Shown piece after piece: positions 47,939 through 60,815 of a stretch of 64,000 nucleotides of DNA (the first letter of the stretch is position 1; every line of letters starts with the position of its first letter). Made by a program: the position numbers and the translations under genes. Location: NCBI GenBank assembly GCA_030685235.1, contig MU839084.1:124001-188000 (forward strand). The letters run 5' to 3'. The notes below the pieces were generated by a model. It ran no database searches and was not told where the DNA came from. It was given only the letters and a program-made list of their open reading frames with translations. This DNA comes from Copromyces sp. CBS 386.78 (taxonomy: Eukaryota > Ascomycota > Sordariomycetes > Sordariales > Sordariaceae).

Positions 47939-50900
47939 ATGAGCTTCGCCATCGAGGTGCCCGGCGAGGCAGCCCCTCTAAACCTCCTCGAGCTTGCCCG
48001 GACGCTAGAGTACGCCGCCCTTTCTACAGATCACGCCCAGAGACAGTCAGCCGGCCAGCAGCTTCAGTCATGGGAGTCTCGCCCAGACTACCATGTTTCC
48101 CTACAGGTGGGTTATCAGCCTTGGTTTGGAACATTGGGGGACCACATGCTAACGTCTGTTATCACTCGGTCATAACAGACCGTCTTCCTGGACAAGTCCA
48201 TAAACAACTCAGTCCGGTTCCTCGCAGTTATTCTGCTCAAGAACGGCATCGACAAGTACTGGCGACACACGGCGAAACATGCGATCCAACCCGCCGAGAA
48301 ACAGTTTATTCGCTCGAGGCTGCTCCAGGGCTCAGTCGGCGAGGAGGACAGGAACCTCGCACTACACAACGCCCTCGTCATCGCAAAGATTGTCCGCATA
48401 GACTACCCCAACGACTGGCCAGACGTCATCCCGTCCATCATCAGTGTCACCAGGAGCGCAAGAACAGAGAGTGCTCTTGCCCTCAGCGGAGCTCTGCAAG
48501 TGTTGCTGCGGGTAGTCAAAGAGCTCGCAACAGCCCGGTTGCGGAGGTCCCAGACCGCTCTTCAGGCTGTCACACCCGAGCTCGTCCAATTGCTCGGTGA
48601 GATCTATACCGAGCGGACGGCCGCATGGCAGCAGTTCTTTGCCAGGGGCGGCAGCGGCGATGAGGACGAGGCCGACTACTACATGCAGAATAGCTTGACA
48701 GCCCTCAAAATTCTACGCAGGCTGGTCACGGTGGGCTATGAACATTCCCATACGGATCCTATGGTCCAGGGCTTTTGGTCGCTGTCTCAATCCCAGTTTG
48801 ACCAGTTCCTTACCGGCGTCAGCTCCGAGTCACACATCCCTGCCCCTTTCCAGGACTCGGTGGGCAAGCATTTGATCCAGTTCACGAAACTGCACATTGA
48901 CATGTGCGATTCCCACCCAGCCAGCTTCCCTTTGCTACCAAACTCCATCCCGCTCGTGAAGGCGTACTGGAACCTTGTCAAGCAATTCTCGAATGAGTTT
49001 GAAAAGTCGGGCGGCATCAGGCAAACGGGCTCCGAGAACCACGACGGCAGCGCTAAGCACGAAGGACCGCTTTCAGAGAAACTGGCCCTGAAGGGTCTTC
49101 TGCTGCTTAGAAGCTGCGTGTCGATTGCCCATAGGCCGATGCAGACGTTCAAGTACAAGAGCCCCGAAGTCAAGAATCAGGAAAAGGAGGCTACGGAGCT
49201 CGTCAAGGACCAGCTACTGACAAATAACTTCCTTTTGGATATTGTCCAAGTGACCATCAGCAGGCTGTTTATCTTTCGGCAGTCTGATCTCGAGGCATGG
49301 GAAGAAGACCCGGAAGAGTGGGAGGCTGCGGAGCGCAACGAAGGCCAAGCATACGAGTGGGCTGTTCGGCCTTGTGCCGAGAGACTGCTCATCGACCTCC
49401 TGACACACTACAAGGAGCTCGGGCAACCACTCCTTACATATTGCGAGTTTGCAACCAAAGTCGATATGGATATCGTCACCAAGGAGGCCGCTTACTGCGC
49501 TCTTGGGTGTGCGGCCGCCGTCATTCACGAGGCCTTCGACTTTGATCGTTTTTTGAAGACTACGCTGGTGAAGGACGCACAGATCCAGGACTCCATGTCC
49601 AAGCTGCTCCGTAGGCGGATAGCCATCCTGCTCAACCAGTGGATCTCCATCCGGACCGCCGAGGAAAGTCGACCGGCTGTGTACGAGATCTTTAGGCACT
49701 TGATGAACCCTGATGATCCGCACAATGACCAGGTTGTCCGCATTACCGCTGCCCGCGAGTTTAAGGGCATCGTGGACGACTTTGGCTTCCAGGGCGAGCA
49801 GTTCTTGCCGTTTGCCCCTGACATCTTCAACCAGCTTATGGCGCTCCTCCAGGAGGTGGCGAGCGATGAGACCAAGTTGACGGTGCTGGACACTATCAGG
49901 GCGATTGTCCAACGAATGGAGACACACATTTCTCAGTTTGGCGATGCCATCATGCTGACTCTGCCCAAGTTGTGGGAGTCAGCTGAAAAGGAGGAGTATA
50001 TGATCAAGCAATCGATCCTGGCCATCATGTCTGCTCTTGTTGACTCGATGCGCGGGGACTCTCAGCGTTATCAACCGGCGATTATTCCACTGCTGCGTGA
50101 AGCTATGGAGCCCGAGTCTGCCCTTCACCTTCACCTCATCGAAGAATCGGTAGCTCTGTGGAAGTCCGTCACCACTCAAAGCTATCCTCCCCTCCACCCC
50201 GATCTCGTGCAAATGGTTGAGCTTGCTCTTCCCCTGCTCGAATACGACTCGGAAGTAGCAAACCAGTGTCTAGAGCTTGTGAAAAACTACATCCTCCTCG
50301 CACCTAGAGAGATCCTCGACGACCGTCTGCGCCGTCCGACCCTCGCAGCTCTCGTCAAGACCCTCGACGCCCGCTCCCGTGAGCAATCCCAAACCGGTGC
50401 TAAATCCATCGAGCTGGTTCTGCGCATCGCCGATGACATCGGCGGCGTCCAAGGCCTACAGGTAGTCGTGCAAGACATGCTCGAGATCGGCCTGCTCAAC
50501 ACCATCTTCGAGGGCCTGCACAGCGCCTGGGAGGCCAGTACGACGCACGGCCCCAACAAGAAGGTCAGCCAGATCAACACGATCAAGCAGACGGACTATT
50601 TCATGCTTCTGGCGCGCATCGCGCTCGGCGACCCGACGGTGTTCCTGACCATGCTAGCCGGGATCGCCAGTAATGCCGGGTCCACCGTCGAGCAAGTCTG
50701 GGAGTGGTTGGGAACCCTGTGGTTCAACAACTTCGACTGCATGGCCGAAGTCGAGCGCCAGAAGCTTTCCCTCCTAGCGCTCACCCGCCTCTGGGAACTT
50801 CCCGATCCCATGGTTCAGGAGAAGATCGTGCTCGCTCGCCTGCAGGACTTCCTGGCCATGTGGACGAGCGTGGTGACGGAGCTAGCGGCGAGCGATGACG

Positions 50901-51247
50901 ACCAATCCCTAACCACAGACCAGCAGGGGCAAGATTTCCGGCAATCTATAAACTCTGCTTCCGGCAGAGAACAACAACAACCGTCAGGGAATAATTCGAA
51001 GGATTACCTCGTCTGGGATCCCAACAGCTTACCCAGTTACGAGTGGGATACACCCCTAGACGTGACGGAGAGACAGTTTTCTCTTAAGGATCCGGTGCAC
51101 AGAGTCGAGGCGTACGAGTTTACTAGGGAAAGACTGGCAGGGTTGGTGCAGAGGATGGGTGGCGAGCAGCGGTTTGAGGCGGAGTGGGCGGTTAATGTTG
51201 ATAAGGATGTGTTGGAGGGGTTTAGGAGGTTGGGGATTGGGAGGTAG
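47939..51247 (+). CDS. kap120: Importin-beta family karyopherin (KAP120 / importin-11 type)
   Basis: Two exons, 47939-48106 and 48179-51247 (72-nt intron with GTGGGT, GCTAAC branch site and CAG), encode 1078 residues, close to yeast Kap120. The ATG in AAAATGAGC is preferred over an in-frame ATG at 47864 because MSFAIEVPGEA is the family-like start. The importin-beta N-terminal domain spans the splice (about 28-105): TVFLDKSINNSVRFLAVILLKNGIDKYW (in parts VRFLAVILLKNGIDKYW), LHNALVIAKIVRIDYPNDWP. The rest is helical HEAT-repeat sequence with an acidic patch near residue 210 (GDEDEADYY). Known role: Ran-GTP-dependent nuclear import; in yeast Kap120 carries ribosome-assembly cargo. Cargo here is inferred only. 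Confidence 0.88.
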
Positions 51248-51968
51248 GGTGTCGTTTATTTCTGGTGGTGATGAGGAAGAACGTTTTAGAGGCAGAGGAT
51301 ACCAAACGTGTCAACAAGAACATCGTCTCTTGAGTGGTAATAAGATGGGGTGGTAGGTGAGGTAGGGTATTAAACCCGGATTGTCATTATCATAAATAAT
51401 GGTTTTATTGAGGCATAGAGAACCCTGCTCTAAGGACAACTGTTGGTTGGTGGGTGTTGAGGTAAATAATTTGCCGCTCAACTCAATGAAGAAAAGTTGA
51501 TACTATACTTGATTCATAACTCTATTCACCAACCTGTCCGTGATCATCTTTTGCTAGACGACCCATCTCATCCTCTCTTTCTCCCTGACAATCAAGAAGC
51601 GAATAATACAGTCTGAACAACACTTGCTTGCAAAGGCTAGAAAAAGAAACATCACCGTTTCACGCCCTAACGTTGGTACTGCAACGCAACAGAAAAAAGC
51701 ATTTCATGACGAAACCATTCCATCAGAGAAGCTGTCCTCATAATGTTAAAAGCACTGTGGTGTTTCGCACCACCCCTACAATAAGTAACGACAGAAGGAC
51801 TAAAGACAGATAGATGACCACCAAACAAAGACCCTTCCTCCCAAACAAGAAAAAAAAAGGAAAAAGCAATGGATGGTATACCTTGATAATAAACCTTAAC
51901 CTTAAACCTCTCTTTACTCCGACAACAGATAAACAAACAAACAGAAAAACCAAACCCGTTACCTATCC
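51248..51968. other. Convergent 3' region between kap120 and the BRCT gene
   Basis: 720 bp with A-rich runs and no gene. Small ORFs on both strands lack any family resemblance. Confidence 0.6.
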
Positions 51969-54900
51969 TTACCGCCCTGTACCCGTCGTACCTCCTCCAA
52001 CACTTCCAACACCTCCGACACCTCCAGCACCTCCACCGTTCCCGTTGTTGTTGTTATGATTGTTATTTCCCCCCGTCCAACTCCTAGCAAGCGGACTCCC
52101 CACCTTGGGCGCAAACTGCAGACTTTTCCGTCTAGCCGCATTCAACCGCATCATGACTCCCAGGTTTCTTTCGCGGTTATCGCGGAGGAGACCGTACGTT
52201 CCTGCCATTGTGCTGCTGCTACTGCTGCTGCTTACCACCGCCGGCGGTCTCGACATACTAGTTGTTGACGATGATCCGGCCTCAGTTGTATCAACATCCA
52301 TCTCATCTAGGCTGGGAAGTGCGGACCCGGATCCAACCGAGACCGAGAACAAACTCCTCGCCGCCCTGCCTGTGGAGGGAACAGCATGACTCAAACTAGG
52401 CTTTGGCGGACAAGTCATGGCTCCTCCTGCGTGGAGATCGTGACCGTGACCGTGACCGTGACCGTGGCTCTCGGGCATGGCCTCCCTTAGAAATTCCGCT
52501 TCGTGACCTGCTTCATCGGCGGGAATCAGGAAGCCACCGTCAACGTCGATATCATCGACGCCGGCGGAATCGGTGGTGGTAGAAGAAGCAGGAGATAAAT
52601 TCGCTGCTAGACGGGCGACGTGTTCCGGGGCCGGAGTCTTGGGGATTGGTGAGAAGGTTGTCCATTCCCTTTCTTCTTCTTCCTCTCCCTGGGTTTCGTG
52701 AGGTTGTGTGTTGGTGGACATAGCCAGGATGGAGTCGCTTACGCGACGGTTGTCAGTGCCGGGTGCTGAAGAGGCGTCGGGAGATGGAGGGGTGCGGACC
52801 CAGAGGGAGGAGGAGCGACGTTTGCTGCGGCCGGTGCTGGTGGTATTGCCGGGGGTTGTGGGTTGTTGAGACGGGCGGGTGGTGGTTGAGGAGGACAATG
52901 AGTTGGTGGTGGTTGTGGTTGTGGTGGTGGTCGTCTTGGTTGTGCTATTGGTGATGGTGGTGGTGCTGGAGCCGGAGGCGGAGCCAGAGGGAACGAGGGT
53001 GCCGTTGAGATTGGCGAGCGCCTTGGGCTCCATGCTCTTTCTCCTGCGGGCGCCTCCGCGGGGGATGAAAGCGAGGTCGATCAGGTAGTCGGCTTCGTCT
53101 AGCCACTTGTTTTCGCGTTCGCAACTGTGAAGTGTTAGCGTATTGTCTATCAGTTGGACAAGGATAAAATAGAGGGAGGTACTCACTCAAGAACCCAGCT
53201 GACACCCACGCACTGCACAACCCCTTGGCTCTCCTTGACCTTTTCCAACGTCCTCTTGCTACCGTCCTTAAACACCACATGCGTGATACCAATCTTGTGT
53301 CCAGGCGCAGATACCGGCTCATCACCCGACGCACCAGCACTGGGATTCCACGACCAGTTCTTCACGCAACGCGCGCCCATCTGGCTCAGCAGCTCGATAA
53401 AGAGCCCACTGGCATCGGCACCCTCAGCGGTATGCACATCGCAGTACACAACCGCTCCCCTCAAGAGCTTGGGGTTGAGGTCCTTGTGGGGAGTACGAGC
53501 AGGCGTGTCCATAGCCGACCACTCGACCTCGGACTTAGCGGGCGTGACCGGCTCGGAGGGGACAAATTCATCTTCCTCATCCTCGGGCTCCGGTTCCTCG
53601 GCGATTGGTGACCCAAACTCGGCTTCGTCTTCTGGGATCTCGGCCAGGGATACCCCCGCGCCCATGCTAGAGATGCGACGACTGCGGCGTCTCTGGCGGC
53701 CGGTCTCATCAGTAGTGATCTCGTGACCCTTAGGAGGCGACGGCACAGGAGCATTGTTCTGTTCAGCAACGACTTGAGGTGGGGTCTGCTTCAAGGGTGT
53801 CTTGAAGGGGGTCTGTTGGGTGGGAGTTTGCTTGACGGGAGTCGCTTTGACCGGAGTCTGGTGGATGTGCACCTCGACTGGCTCATTCTCTTGCTCCTTC
53901 TCATGATCCTCCTCGGCCTCCTCTTCCACCGTCTCCATCTCCTCCTGACGCTCTTCAATGATCACGTCAGCAGTGTCAGCGAAGGAGACCCTCGAAAGAC
54001 TGCTTCTCCCCGACTTTCTAGGCCTGAGAGAACGCGGTGGCGGAGCGGTAGATCCATCACCCGACTTGAGAGGAACCTTGGAAACCGTGTGCACCTCTCT
54101 CACGGCAGCCTGTGGGCGAACGGGGGTGGTTGGGTGAGCAAGAGCAGCGGAAGCTCGCCTTGTGACACGGTTAGTGGTGTCAGCCGGCGTGAAGAGGTTG
54201 ACATTCAGCGGTCGGGTGGTGAACTCGGCCAACACCGGAACAGCATTCTCGTCGCCATATTCCTGGCTCGCTTCGGAAAGATTATCAGAGACGCTGTGCT
54301 GGCTCCCATCCTTATCGACGCCATCGGTCATGTCCATCACATCAGAAATGCGAGCTAGAGCCTCGGCTTCGGCTGCGAGCTCGACGTCTTCAGTGGTGAT
54401 GGGAATGTCCTCAAGAATTGGAGATGCGTCGTCATCTTCAATCATTGCATAGCGGTCGACTTCTGCTTGATCGGCATCGGCCATGACCGTCTCGACGGAG
54501 TCCCCTTCCTCTTGATCCTCTTCGCCCGCAGCAACCTCGGCAGCCTCGTGGGCATCCTCCTCAACGGGTACATCGTTCACATCCGCAGAGTCAGCCTCCG
54601 CTTGAACATCCTCATGTTGCTCCATCTCGACAACCTCTTCCTCTTTTTGAACCACTTCCATGTCCTCGTCCGCCTGTTGCTGCTGAACACCGGCCTCAAC
54701 TTCAGCCGATGTCTCCGCATCAACCTTAGGGGTCTCCTCAGTGGTCTTCTCAGGTGACGATTCCTTCGACTTCTGCTGTTGCTGTTGGCGGGCAACCGAA
54801 GTCCCAAAAATCCCAGCCTCTTTCATCGCGGCCACATCGAAGAGTGTCTCCTCCTGCTCGTCCACCTGCTGCAGCCTCCTGGAGCTTCTCCTTCGATGAA

Positions 54901-57900
54901 ACCTGCTTTCCAGAGGAGCTGCAGCGTTATGTTTAGCGGGAGTTACACCACCATTCCAACCACTTAACTGTTTGGCCAGCGGTGTGAATCCAAGGCTCAA
55001 GTTATTCGCGTTCTGGGCGAGTGCAGGAGTTTTCACTGGTGCTTGGGTCTTCGGAGGTGCCGGAGTTACTCCGCCGTGCCAACCACTCAGCTTCTCAGCT
55101 AGGGGGGTGAATCCGAGGCTGGAGTTGTCGTTGGCAGCAGCCTTGGCTGGAGTAGCCGTGGCCTTCAGCAAGTTAACCTTGGGGGATGCCGGTGTAACAC
55201 CTCCCTTCCATCCACTCAACTGGTTCGCCAACGGCGTAAAACCCAGACCGGAGTTGCCGTTGTCAAAGCGCATTCTCTTAGTTGTGCTTCGACCAGAAGG
55301 TGTCCGGTGGCCGGTATTGACAGAAGGTGTAGCAGCGGGATGAGGGTTGGCCTTGCTACCCCTCGCGGGTTGGGCGGGAGTTGCGTCCTCGGCCTCCTCG
55401 GATGGGTTAAGGACATCTTGGCGAAGATTGCCGAACGAAGGGCCGTTGAGCAGATGCTGAGGCGGTGACTCGGGAGGGGTAGTGCTGATGCTCAGGTCGA
55501 TGTCCAAGTAGCTTTGGTCATCATTCTCAGGCTGCGGGGTCTCGGGAATGACGATTTGCTCGACGCTTTCGTTGCCCAGCTCGACTTCATCGACCTCCAT
55601 TGAGTCCTCGTCGGTTTCTGGTTCGATGACCTCGGGCTCGACAACCTGCTCCTCATCCCTGTCTGTCATCTCGTGGTCCTGATCTTGCTCAACCTCGTGT
55701 TCCTCCTCGTGCTCCTCCTCGTGCTCCTCCTCGTGCTCCTCTTCGGGTTCCTCCTGGTCATCCTCAGGCTCCTCAGGCTCAACCTCTGGCTCTTCGTGGT
55801 CAATCTCAGGCTCCTCGTGGTCTTCCTCTTCCGCCTCCTCATGCCCCTCCTCTTGTACGTCTTCCTGCTGCTCCTCCTCCTCCTGATCGTGTTCATCTTC
55901 AGCTTGAGGTTCCGGCTCTTCCCGAACGGCAGCTTCGACTTCTTTCTCCATATGCCTGAGAGACCGTCGGCGTCCAGTAAATAGCAACCTAGCTGGCTTT
56001 GCCGAGGAAGTGAGAATCTGCATTGTACGCTCGCCAAGCTCACCAGAAGGACCGTCGTTGTCCTCCTCGTCCGTGTAATCCATCTCTTCGTCTTCCTCTT
56101 CCTGCTCCTGCTCGTGAACCTGCTGCTCATTCTCCATCTCCTCATCTACCTGCACCTGGTTGTCTTGTCCCTCCTCCTTATGATCCTGCTCCTCCTCTTT
56201 GGGTTCCTGCTCCCGCGCCATCTCTTCCAGACGCTGCGATTTACGTCTCGCAGTGCCGAACTTGACTGGTGGGCTGGCGAGCAAAGAAGGCTTTGTTTCA
56301 GCAGCAAGTTCCTCCACAACGGACTGTGGCTTGGCAGCAGACATGGGAACCCGCTTGGCCGGGCTGGCAAAGAGGGACGGCGGACCCATCATTCCGTTAT
56401 TCGTCGAGGTGGTGGCGGTACCAGCAAGGACCTCTCCGCCCATCAACACAGTCGCATTTCCGGGTGGCCTCTTGGCTGGACTGGCAAGAAGGCTGGGACC
56501 GCTCTTCGCGGATTGCGTAACGGGTTGCCCATCCGGTCGGTTGGCGAGTAGAGGGACGCCAGCAAAGAGACCCTCGACGCGCTTGGCCGGGGTCTTGATG
56601 CTGTCCTTCCATGGAGATGGCGGAGGACGGCGAGCGGGAGAAGCGAGCATCGAAAGATGTTCGGCTGGAAGGAAGTATGGCTTCAAGACGGAAGGCTCGG
56701 CGGAGGCATCCTTGCTTTGCTCTTCGGATTTGGGATTGGCGATGGACGTGGATGCCGACGCGGCTCCGGGTTCCCGTGGCTGGTCCTGTTCCGGTTGCTT
56801 TTCCTGCGCCTTCTTGCTGGCCTTCGGGGCCGGTGGTTTGATGGGAGCTCTGCCTGTCAGTAACGGCTGCAACAAGGCCGGACTGTTCTCATGAATAGCA
56901 AGTTCATCCTCCGAGTCGTCAGCGTGTTTGGCGGCTGCCACTAGTTGGTTAACTTTCTTAGGGCTAAGGGGAAGGGGCTTGTGTTTCATGCCTTCGACCT
57001 TGATGTTTTCGGGAGCATCGTGGGGGGTAGCCGGCCGACCAGCACGAGACACTGGCTTGTTTGTCGTGCCATTGGCAGCACCTCTCCTGGCTGTCGACGT
57101 TGATCCCTTGGCTGCTGTACCCGTCCGAGTCCTAACTGGTTTTGCGCGAAGCCCCCCCGTATTGAAAATTGGTGCTGCCTTCTTCTTCCTTCCTCCCGGA
57201 GGCCCAATGTTCTCTTTTTCCGGCTCCTCAAACTTGACCGTCTTCTTTACGGCGGGCTTTGCGAGCGCTTTGGATGCGGCGGTGGGCGCGGTCGCCGTCG
57301 AACCGGTCGGTCGCGTCCTGGTTGTGCTGGTGTTCCTAGACGTGGCTGTTGAGGAAGACTGGTCGTCGGGTTTGGCTGAACGCGTCGCGCGAGTGGCCTT
57401 GGAGGCAGGTTCTTGAGCTTTGGTCGGCGGCCTAGCGCGCGGGGCCGTTACTGGCGGTCTGGTGGAAGCTGATGACGCTGGTCTCGATGCAAGGGAGGAT
57501 GCGGGTTTAACTGATGCTGAAGAGGCAGGTCTTGATGTCTTTGCAGCTTCGTTGGCTGGATTCCGTGCTCGAGCGCGAGTGGCGCGGGTGGTTGCGAGGG
57601 CGGCGGCTGGCAGACGTACGGGTCGCGTAACGGGTGCTGGAGCAGGACGGTGCTTCGCGTGATGGTCGTCGTCTTCATCATCGTCGGTTCGAGCCTTTCT
57701 CTTGAGACTTGTAGCGGCAGTAGGCGCAGTGGCTCTGGATGCGCCGGTCGTGGCAGATGTCGTGGATGTGGTATTACTGCTGGTGCTGGTCGCGCTCCTG
57801 GCTTTGGCAGCGGCGGTCATGGCTCTGGCATTTTTTGTGACGGCAGACGAGGCCACTCGCGCTCTCGTCATGCGCTGCTGTGGTTGCTGTGATTGTGATT

Positions 57901-57913
57901 TCGAGTCACCCAT
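51969..57913 (-). CDS. Large BRCT-domain protein, microcephalin-like BRCT
   Basis: Two exons on the minus strand, 57913-53187 and 53124-51969, encode 1960 residues. The 62-nt intron (GTGAGT, CTAAC, CAG) splits the BRCT domain and, when removed, gives VSWVLDCERENKWLDEADYL in place of an early stop. The upstream open frame starts at a TTG; the first ATG is 57913. A basic Ala/Thr/Arg-rich N-terminus is followed by LASPAKR-type repeats (about 415-560), a long Glu-rich segment (580-745) with EEH repeats, three LGFTPLA..LSGW.GGVTP repeats (885-995) and one BRCT (about 1487-1600: GAVVYCDVHT, THVVFKDGS, CVGVSWVLDCER). The last matches the N-terminal BRCT pattern of microcephalin (V.HV.FKDG...W). The tail is low-complexity (poly-Thr, His-Gly, Asn-Gly). 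BRCT domains bind phosphoproteins in DNA-damage and chromosome biology; a nuclear role is inferred. Confidence 0.82.
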
Positions 57914-58802
57914 GATGGGCAATGTGGTGTTGTATGTGGTTGTTGAAGACTTTGGCGACGAGACTCTTCTTTGGCAACGATCAAGGGCGAACCATGAAGG
58001 TTGGTTGCGTTTATGTTTGCGCGGCGGGGTGTTTGTCGCGGCGTTAACGGTAAGGTTCCTGTTTCCTAGGTTGGTCCACGGGTCGTTGGTTGAAGCGAAG
58101 AACTACTCGATGCAACAAGCAAATGACAAAAAAGTAGAAGAACCAACGTGCAAAGTGGAGGGGAACAGTGAAAATGATAAACAGAGAAGAAGCACACTTG
58201 GAAAAGGTAGTAGTGGTGGGTGGGTGGGTGTGTGCGCGATCGCGGTCGGAATCCTAGGCTATTTTGTGATGGAGGATGGCGAGTCAAAAGTCAACAATTG
58301 GGGCAAAGGGAAAATGCAAAAGTGGCACCCTTTGTCGATCAAGCGTCACGCTCCTTGGTTGCCCCGGGAAACGACCCGCTTTTCGATTGCGATGCATCCA
58401 CTGCCGTCATGCCTGGTGAGCATCTCGGGTTAGGGTTATTCTCGCCTCTTTCACCCCGAGATGTCTTTTTATATTGGATATCCGTGACGACTTGTGAGTC
58501 AATTGTTTAAGACGATGATCTTGTCAATGTGAAACAATTGAGTCGAGAAGTGTGCTTTCCAATTTATGATATCAATGCGTTCTTCACACAGTATGCGCCC
58601 ATGTCGCTCATCCGGTGTTTGCGCCCAGGGTTAGCGGTGACGGGATAAATATCCCATACAGTGCCTAAACAGTCCCATCTCCCATGTCTCATCACTCTCA
58701 ACTAACCCTGGACTTCATCATCAACCTCGAAACCTCACTTCAAGTCGTCTTCAAAGACAAATCGACGCCCAAGACAACCACAACCCTTCTCACCTCTCCC
58801 CC
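57914..58802. promoter_or_regulatory. Divergent promoter region, BRCT gene / mdm12
   Basis: 889 bp between two start codons. It holds pyrimidine-rich leader sequence directly before mdm12. No specific site is claimed. Confidence 0.5.
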
Positions 58803-60815
58803 ATGTCAATCGATCTCAACTGGGAAACCGTCACCGGCGGCCCCGACGGCCAAGAGCTCGCCCACAAAATCCGCGATTTCATCCACAACAAGTTCCAGGA
58901 CGTCCCTCTACCGCGTTTCATCAAGTCCGTCACCGTCCACGACTTTGAGTTTGGCTCCATCCCTCCCGAGATCGAGCTCAAGGACATCACCGACCCCCTG
59001 CCCGATTTCTACGAAGAACAACCCGGTATAGACTCCTCAGAGGAGTCAGACTCGGAGGAAGACATCGCGTACGAAAATGAAGGCGAATACCTATACGACC
59101 CAGTCGAGCAGCAGTACGGCAGGGTGAGAGGCGCCTCAGCCTCCGAATCACGGCGAAGACTCACAGTCAACAGCAATGGTACCGGAAGCGGTAGAACCAG
59201 CGGTGGAAATGGAAACGGAAACTGGAGCGGGAGCGGCCCAAACTCAGGCAGAGTAGCTTATCTCCCACCGCACCTGAACCCACATTACCCCGGCAGCGGC
59301 AACAACAGTTCCCAAAGCCTGGACCGAGACAATGGCAGAGATGGCAGGGATGGCAGGGATGGCAGATACTACCGGGACGCCAACAACACAATAGGCGGTC
59401 TCGGAGGACAGGCCGGTCCCGCCCACGGCACCAACCACCACCACGCCGACCTAGGTTCCCCCTTCCTCGGCGTTTCTACTCCAGGAATCCCCGGCGGCAC
59501 TTCTAACCTGAACTTACACTACTTCACCTCGCAATTCACCGGTGGTCTTTCGGGCACTCAAACTCCCCTCGCAGCCGTAGCGGGAGCCGCTCACCAACGT
59601 GGCCCCTCGTGGATAACAGACCAACAACAAAACAACATGCTACCAGGAGGTTTCGGAGGAGCACGAACAGCTGCAGCAAACCAAGGCCTGCACAGCTCCT
59701 CCACGCCCAACCTCCGCCTTCACTTCCCCGGAGTCGGGAAACATGGCGGAGGGGCCCCGGGACACGGACCCAGTCCCCTCACCGGCACCAGCACCCCGCT
59801 AGGCACCCTGGGAACCGCCGGAGGCGTGGGTGGCATCGGCCGCGGAATTCCAGGCATGGCAGGCATGGGCAGCATGGGCATGGGATATCCACCCGCTCCC
59901 GTGCTTGCCATTCCTACAGGGCCAAGACACACGAGGAATCCCTCGAGCCAGAGCTCCAATTCGGTGGGGGATTATAGTCCCGTTGCGCCGGCGGAAAAAG
60001 GAGGGCGAGCGCTCTTTTCTCCACCTTCTGTCTCGCCGTCGCCGGGGGTCGGACTAGGCATCGGAAGAGGGCCGGCTGCTGCGCTGACTAGTGGACCGAG
60101 ACTACAGATTCCCACGCAAGGGTTGAGGGAGAAGCATAGTGTTTCTACCTTGGCGCCTAACTCTGCTGGACCAAGAGCTGGGTCGGCGATTCTGGATGAT
60201 GACGACGGGTTCTTGGATGGCAGCATGCACGATAGAGATCCGGTCCAACAACTGGAGGTAGAGGATGATGAAGACGAGGAGGAAGGGGAAGAGGAAGAGG
60301 AAGAAGGGCAACGGTTCCGCGAACCAAGAGTGGAAGACATCCAAGCTGTGTTCCGCATCAAATACGCCGGCGACGTCAAGCTGCTGCTGACGGCCGATAT
60401 CTTGCTGGATTATCCCATGCCCAGCTTCGTGGGGATTCCGGTGCGGTTGAGCATTACTGGTCTAACGTTCGATGGCGTGGGCGTGGTGGCGAATATCAGG
60501 AAGAGAGTGCACTTTTGCTTCTTGAGCCCCGAGGATGCGGTGGCTGCCGTGGGCGGGGAGGAGAACAAGGTCGCTGCTGCTGGGAGCGGCGGGAATGGGT
60601 CCGGCATGGGAGGCGGAGGAGGCAGTGACGGGGCCAAGACGAAGATGGGTGGGCTGTTGCAGGAAATCCGCGTCGAGAGCGAGATTGGACAACGGGAAAG
60701 TGGGAAGCAGAGCTTGAAGAATGTGGGTAAGGTGGAGAGGTTCGTGTTGGAGCAGGTGAGGAGGATCTTTGAGGAGGAGTTTGTTTATCCTAGCTTTTGG
60801 ACGTTCTTGGTGTAG
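58803..60815 (+). CDS. mdm12: MDM12, ERMES complex subunit
   Basis: Single-exon ORF of 670 residues. The N-terminus MSIDLNWETVTGGPDGQELA and LPRFIKSVTVHDFEFGSIPPEIELKDITDP (in parts LPRFIKSV, FEFGSIPPEIELKDI) is the diagnostic Mdm12 start. The second half of the SMP lipid-binding fold is at about 505-670: FRIKYAGDVKLLLTADILLDYP, GIPVRLSITGL, and the end FEEEFVYPSFWTFLV. Mdm12 sits in the ER-mitochondria encounter structure with Mmm1, Mdm34 and Mdm10 and transfers phospholipids. Between the halves lies an insert of about 430 residues, rich in Gly, Ser, Asn and Pro with an acidic end (485-505); fungal Mdm12 proteins vary here. The insert includes a DGRDGRDGR run. The stop is 26 bp from that of vps28. 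Confidence 0.95.
   Translation: MSIDLNWETVTGGPDGQELAHKIRDFIHNKFQDVPLPRFIKSVTVHDFEFGSIPPEIELKDITDPLPDFYEEQPGIDSSEESDSEEDIAYENEGEYLYDPVEQQYGRVRGASASESRRRLTVNSNGTGSGRTSGGNGNGNWSGSGPNSGRVAYLPPHLNPHYPGSGNNSSQSLDRDNGRDGRDGRDGRYYRDANNTIGGLGGQAGPAHGTNHHHADLGSPFLGVSTPGIPGGTSNLNLHYFTSQFTGGLSGTQTPLAAVAGAAHQRGPSWITDQQQNNMLPGGFGGARTAAANQGLHSSSTPNLRLHFPGVGKHGGGAPGHGPSPLTGTSTPLGTLGTAGGVGGIGRGIPGMAGMGSMGMGYPPAPVLAIPTGPRHTRNPSSQSSNSVGDYSPVAPAEKGGRALFSPPSVSPSPGVGLGIGRGPAAALTSGPRLQIPTQGLREKHSVSTLAPNSAGPRAGSAILDDDDGFLDGSMHDRDPVQQLEVEDDEDEEEGEEEEEEGQRFREPRVEDIQAVFRIKYAGDVKLLLTADILLDYPMPSFVGIPVRLSITGLTFDGVGVVANIRKRVHFCFLSPEDAVAAVGGEENKVAAAGSGGNGSGMGGGGGSDGAKTKMGGLLQEIRVESEIGQRESGKQSLKNVGKVERFVLEQVRRIFEEEFVYPSFWTFLV

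Noticed and set aside
57914..57922. Upstream TTG start for the BRCT protein
   Set aside because: TTG starts are very rare in fungal nuclear genes; an ATG nine bases downstream (57913) is used.
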